Below are positions 61,599 to 64,000 of a DNA stretch of 64,000 nt, one piece after another. Position numbers and translations under genes: made by a program. The number at the start of each line of letters is the position of its first letter. The first letter of the stretch is position 1. Origin of the DNA: ZC4RG29 sp964521255 (GTDB lineage: Bacteria; Bacteroidota; Bacteroidia; Cytophagales; Cyclobacteriaceae). A model generated the notes under the pieces. That model saw only the letters and a list, made by a program, of their open reading frames with translations. It was not told the origin of the DNA and did no database searches. The DNA lies in the NCBI GenBank assembly GCA_964521255.1, contig CAZFRM010000013.1:62001-126000 (forward strand). The letters are read 5' to 3'.

Positions 61599-64000
61599 GT
61601 GATATTACGCTTTGTTATTTTTTTATCGCTGAGTACAGCGGTTAACGTATTTGCTCAAAATCAACTATCACAAACTAAGGCTGAGAGGCTTTATGCTAAA
61701 GGAATTGAGCTGGTTCAGCATGGCAACTTTGGCGCGGCCCGGGAGATCTTTTCTGAATTCTTGGCTTCAGCTCCCTCGCATGATTCAAGAAGGGGAGAAG
61801 CACAATATTATATAGCCTTTAGCGCCCTCAATCTTGGCAATGAAGATGGTGAGAAGCTTATCGATAATTTCATTGCGCACAATCCATCAAGTCCGCGTGC
61901 ATCTACAGCTTATTATGATCTTGCATTATTCTTTTACAATGAAAAGAATTACACCAAGGCTTCCCGGTATTTCAGCAAGGTTGATTTTCCCGCACTGACA
62001 AATGAACAGGAAAGTCAGGGGCACTTTGCTTATGGGTATAGCTTGTTCAATCAGAAAAAATTAGACGAAGCGCTTAATCAATTCAACTTTGTTAAAAAAC
62101 AGAATAACTCGTTTGCCCCGGCCGCGAACTACTATGCAGGCTTCCTGGAGTTTTACAAAGAACAATATAATGAGGCACTAACTGATCTTAAGCGAGCCGA
62201 ATCTAATCCATCCTATGCTTCAATTGTTCCTCACCTTATCGCGAATATTTATTACCGTCAGCGGAAGTATGATGAGCTGCTTAACTATGCCGAAAGCCTG
62301 AAAAGCCGTAAGGATGTGGCTAACATGAGAGACATCTCCATGCTTGTGGCAGAAGCGGAATATTACAAAGGTGATTACCAGAAAGCGATAGCATCGTATG
62401 AGAAGTACTTCGATGGAAATCCTGCTAAAGCGCCGAGCCCACTCCTCTACAGAGCAGGCCATTCCTACTATACATTGGGCCAGGAAGACAAGGCTATTGA
62501 TTATTTGAAACGCGCAGCTACTTCATCCGACTCTGTTAGCTATTATGCATCCTATTACCTGGGAATTTTATACCTGAAGAAAGGCAATAAACCGTATGCT
62601 ACAAATGCGTTTGATTATGCCAGGAAGTATAATGGCGACAAAAGGTTATGGGAGGAGAGTTCGTTTCAATATGCTAAAGTTGTTTATGATGGAGGAAAAG
62701 GTGATCAGGCCATTAGTGAATTAGAGAACTTTTTAAAGGTATTTCCATCCAGCGCACACGAACATGAAGTGAAAGAATTGCTGGCACAGGCATATGTCAA
62801 TGGCAACAATTATAACAAGGCCATTGAATACATTGAGTCACTCCCCAAACGAAGTCCATCGATGGAGCGGGCATACCAAAAAGCTGCCTACCTCAAAGGC
62901 TCTGAACTCTTTAACAAAGAAGATTATCCGGGTGCTGTCGAGGCATTCGAAAAGTCGTTAAAATTTCCTATCGATAAGAAGTATGTTGGGTTGGCCAATT
63001 TCTGGAATGGTGAAGCGTACTCAATAGGGAGAAGATATGATGATGCAGCTAAAAGCTATCAGAATGTAATCAGCTTAGGCAGCGAGGTTGAAGGTGAAGT
63101 TACAACCAAGACACGTTACGGATTAGGCTATGCTTATTATAACACCAAAGTCTACGACCGTGCACTTTTTAACTTCAAGGAATTTGTTAACAAGACTGAT
63201 CGCAATAATCCTAATCATACGGATGCGTTAATTCGTCTTGCAGATTGTTATTATGTAAGCAAAGCCTATCCTGAAGCTTTGGATTATTATACCCGTGCAA
63301 GAAATATAGGCTCCTCAGATAACGATTATATCTTACTTCAAACAGGAGTGATTAGCGGGATACTTAGAAAATACAATGATGCGAGTAGTCAGCTTACTTC
63401 CCTTATCGCCAACTATCCAAAATCTACGTATCGTGATGATGCCCTCTTTCAGCGCGCACAATTTGAGATTGAACAAGGCAATTATCAAAAGGCTATAGAA
63501 GGTCTTTCACAATTAATTCGTGAATCACCCACGTCACCTTTCATACCTTACGCTTATATGCGCAGGGCTGCTTCGGCTTTTAACCTCAAGCAGTACGACC
63601 GGACAATCAATGATTATTCATTTGTACTTCGTGAATACCCGGCTCACCCAGCAGCACAAGATGTTCTTTTACCTTTGCAGGAAGCCTTGAATATTGCCGG
63701 GCGCAGCGACGAATTCGACAGGCACCTGGCCGGGTACAAAAAAGCTAATCCTGAAAATAAAGGATTGGAAAGTGTTGAATATGAAACCGCCAAAAATCTT
63801 TTCTTCAATCAACAGTATCAAAAATCAATCGTCAGCTTAAATACATTTATCAATAATTATCCGCAAAGCCCTAATGTAAGCGAAGCGAAGTATTATGTTG
63901 CTGAGTCACATTATCGCCTTAAAGAATTTGATAAGGCAATTGTTATTTACGAGGGGTTAAGCAACGACATGACGACAGGCCTTGGCAATAAAATCGCAGG
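61599..64000 (+). CDS. secreted tetratricopeptide-repeat protein (C-terminus cut off)
   Basis: An open frame from GTG 61599 to the right edge, 800 codons visible. GTG is preferred because AAGGAG lies 7 nt upstream and the product begins with a signal peptide (ILRFVIFLSLSTAVNVFAQ). More than a dozen TPR units follow (for example AERLYAKGIELVQHGNFGAA, then YYDLALFFYNEKNYTKASRY and GDYQKAIASYEKYFDGNPAK). It resembles large periplasmic TPR scaffold proteins of Bacteroidota. Partner proteins unknown; the gene probably continues well beyond the window. Confidence 0.85.
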   Translation, partial: MILRFVIFLSLSTAVNVFAQNQLSQTKAERLYAKGIELVQHGNFGAAREIFSEFLASAPSHDSRRGEAQYYIAFSALNLGNEDGEKLIDNFIAHNPSSPRASTAYYDLALFFYNEKNYTKASRYFSKVDFPALTNEQESQGHFAYGYSLFNQKKLDEALNQFNFVKKQNNSFAPAANYYAGFLEFYKEQYNEALTDLKRAESNPSYASIVPHLIANIYYRQRKYDELLNYAESLKSRKDVANMRDISMLVAEAEYYKGDYQKAIASYEKYFDGNPAKAPSPLLYRAGHSYYTLGQEDKAIDYLKRAATSSDSVSYYASYYLGILYLKKGNKPYATNAFDYARKYNGDKRLWEESSFQYAKVVYDGGKGDQAISELENFLKVFPSSAHEHEVKELLAQAYVNGNNYNKAIEYIESLPKRSPSMERAYQKAAYLKGSELFNKEDYPGAVEAFEKSLKFPIDKKYVGLANFWNGEAYSIGRRYDDAAKSYQNVISLGSEVEGEVTTKTRYGLGYAYYNTKVYDRALFNFKEFVNKTDRNNPNHTDALIRLADCYYVSKAYPEALDYYTRARNIGSSDNDYILLQTGVISGILRKYNDASSQLTSLIANYPKSTYRDDALFQRAQFEIEQGNYQKAIEGLSQLIRESPTSPFIPYAYMRRAASAFNLKQYDRTINDYSFVLREYPAHPAAQDVLLPLQEALNIAGRSDEFDRHLAGYKKANPENKGLESVEYETAKNLFFNQQYQKSIVSLNTFINNYPQSPNVSEAKYYVAESHYRLKEFDKAIVIYEGLSNDMTTGLGNKIA

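Overview
The window looks like chromosomal DNA of a gliding or surface-adhesive member of the Bacteroidota, most likely order Cytophagales. Evidence: a 4.2 kaa secreted adhesin with a C-terminal type IX secretion (T9SS) sorting domain, SprB-type repeats, DUF5686 and CarboxypepD-regulatory architecture, lipoproteins with an acidic run after the lipobox cysteine, a QEGLA-motif protein, few strong Shine-Dalgarno sequences, and many small palindromic intergenic repeats. No phage, plasmid, rRNA, tRNA or CRISPR was seen.

Layout. 1-3.3 kb: cardiolipin synthase (cut by the window edge), then a two-gene sugar/polyol oxidoreductase operon. 3.5-9.8 kb: SGNH hydrolase diverging from an ECF sigma factor, a membrane-anchored barrel protein in the anti-sigma position, a triple-CHRD lipoprotein, and a small envelope cluster (SprB/cytochrome lipoprotein, OB-fold protein, YceI). 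10-15 kb, minus strand: AI-2E transporter, then a tightly overlapping trio of N-formylglutamate amidohydrolase-like protein, QEGLA/MATCAP-like metallopeptidase and GshB-like ATP-grasp ligase. 15-21 kb: sugar-acid dehydratase, FAH-family dehydratase, two secreted proteins of unknown role and a second Gfo/Idh/MocA oxidoreductase. 21.6-26.1 kb: a second SprB/cytochrome lipoprotein, a toxin-antitoxin pair, a TPR protein, etfB-etfA and a bifunctional-nuclease-domain protein. 26.5-34 kb: nucleoside transporter, beta-helix protein plus diheme cytochrome, TrmH-like methyltransferase, SanA-like protein and a DUF5686 outer-membrane protein. 34-37.4 kb: the thrS-infC-rpmI-rplT translation cluster, ending in a clear terminator.

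37.5-55.8 kb is the most striking block. Four co-directional genes, the first three translationally coupled, encode a membrane-spanning nSTAND1-WD40 NTPase, an outer-membrane barrel protein, a lipoprotein and a giant T9SS adhesin. The adhesin has 26 PKD-like modules, part of them a nearly identical 555-bp tandem array. Immediately convergent with it is a soluble hybrid histidine kinase coupled to an NtrC-type sigma-54 regulator. 59-64 kb: a TerB-like protein, rhomboid protease, holA and a long TPR protein cut by the right edge.

Intergenic DNA is rich in small mobile or palindromic elements: a dispersed about 127-bp pair in inverted orientation (9754-9880 and 21290-21416), MITE-like elements with perfect terminal inverted repeats (22520-22599, 26376-26469), and REP-like hairpins carrying different nested palindromes. 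The two candidates most worth following as poorly described systems are the STAND/adhesin operon and the ATP-grasp/metallopeptidase/amidohydrolase trio. All function calls come from reading the sequence and family knowledge; no database search was possible.
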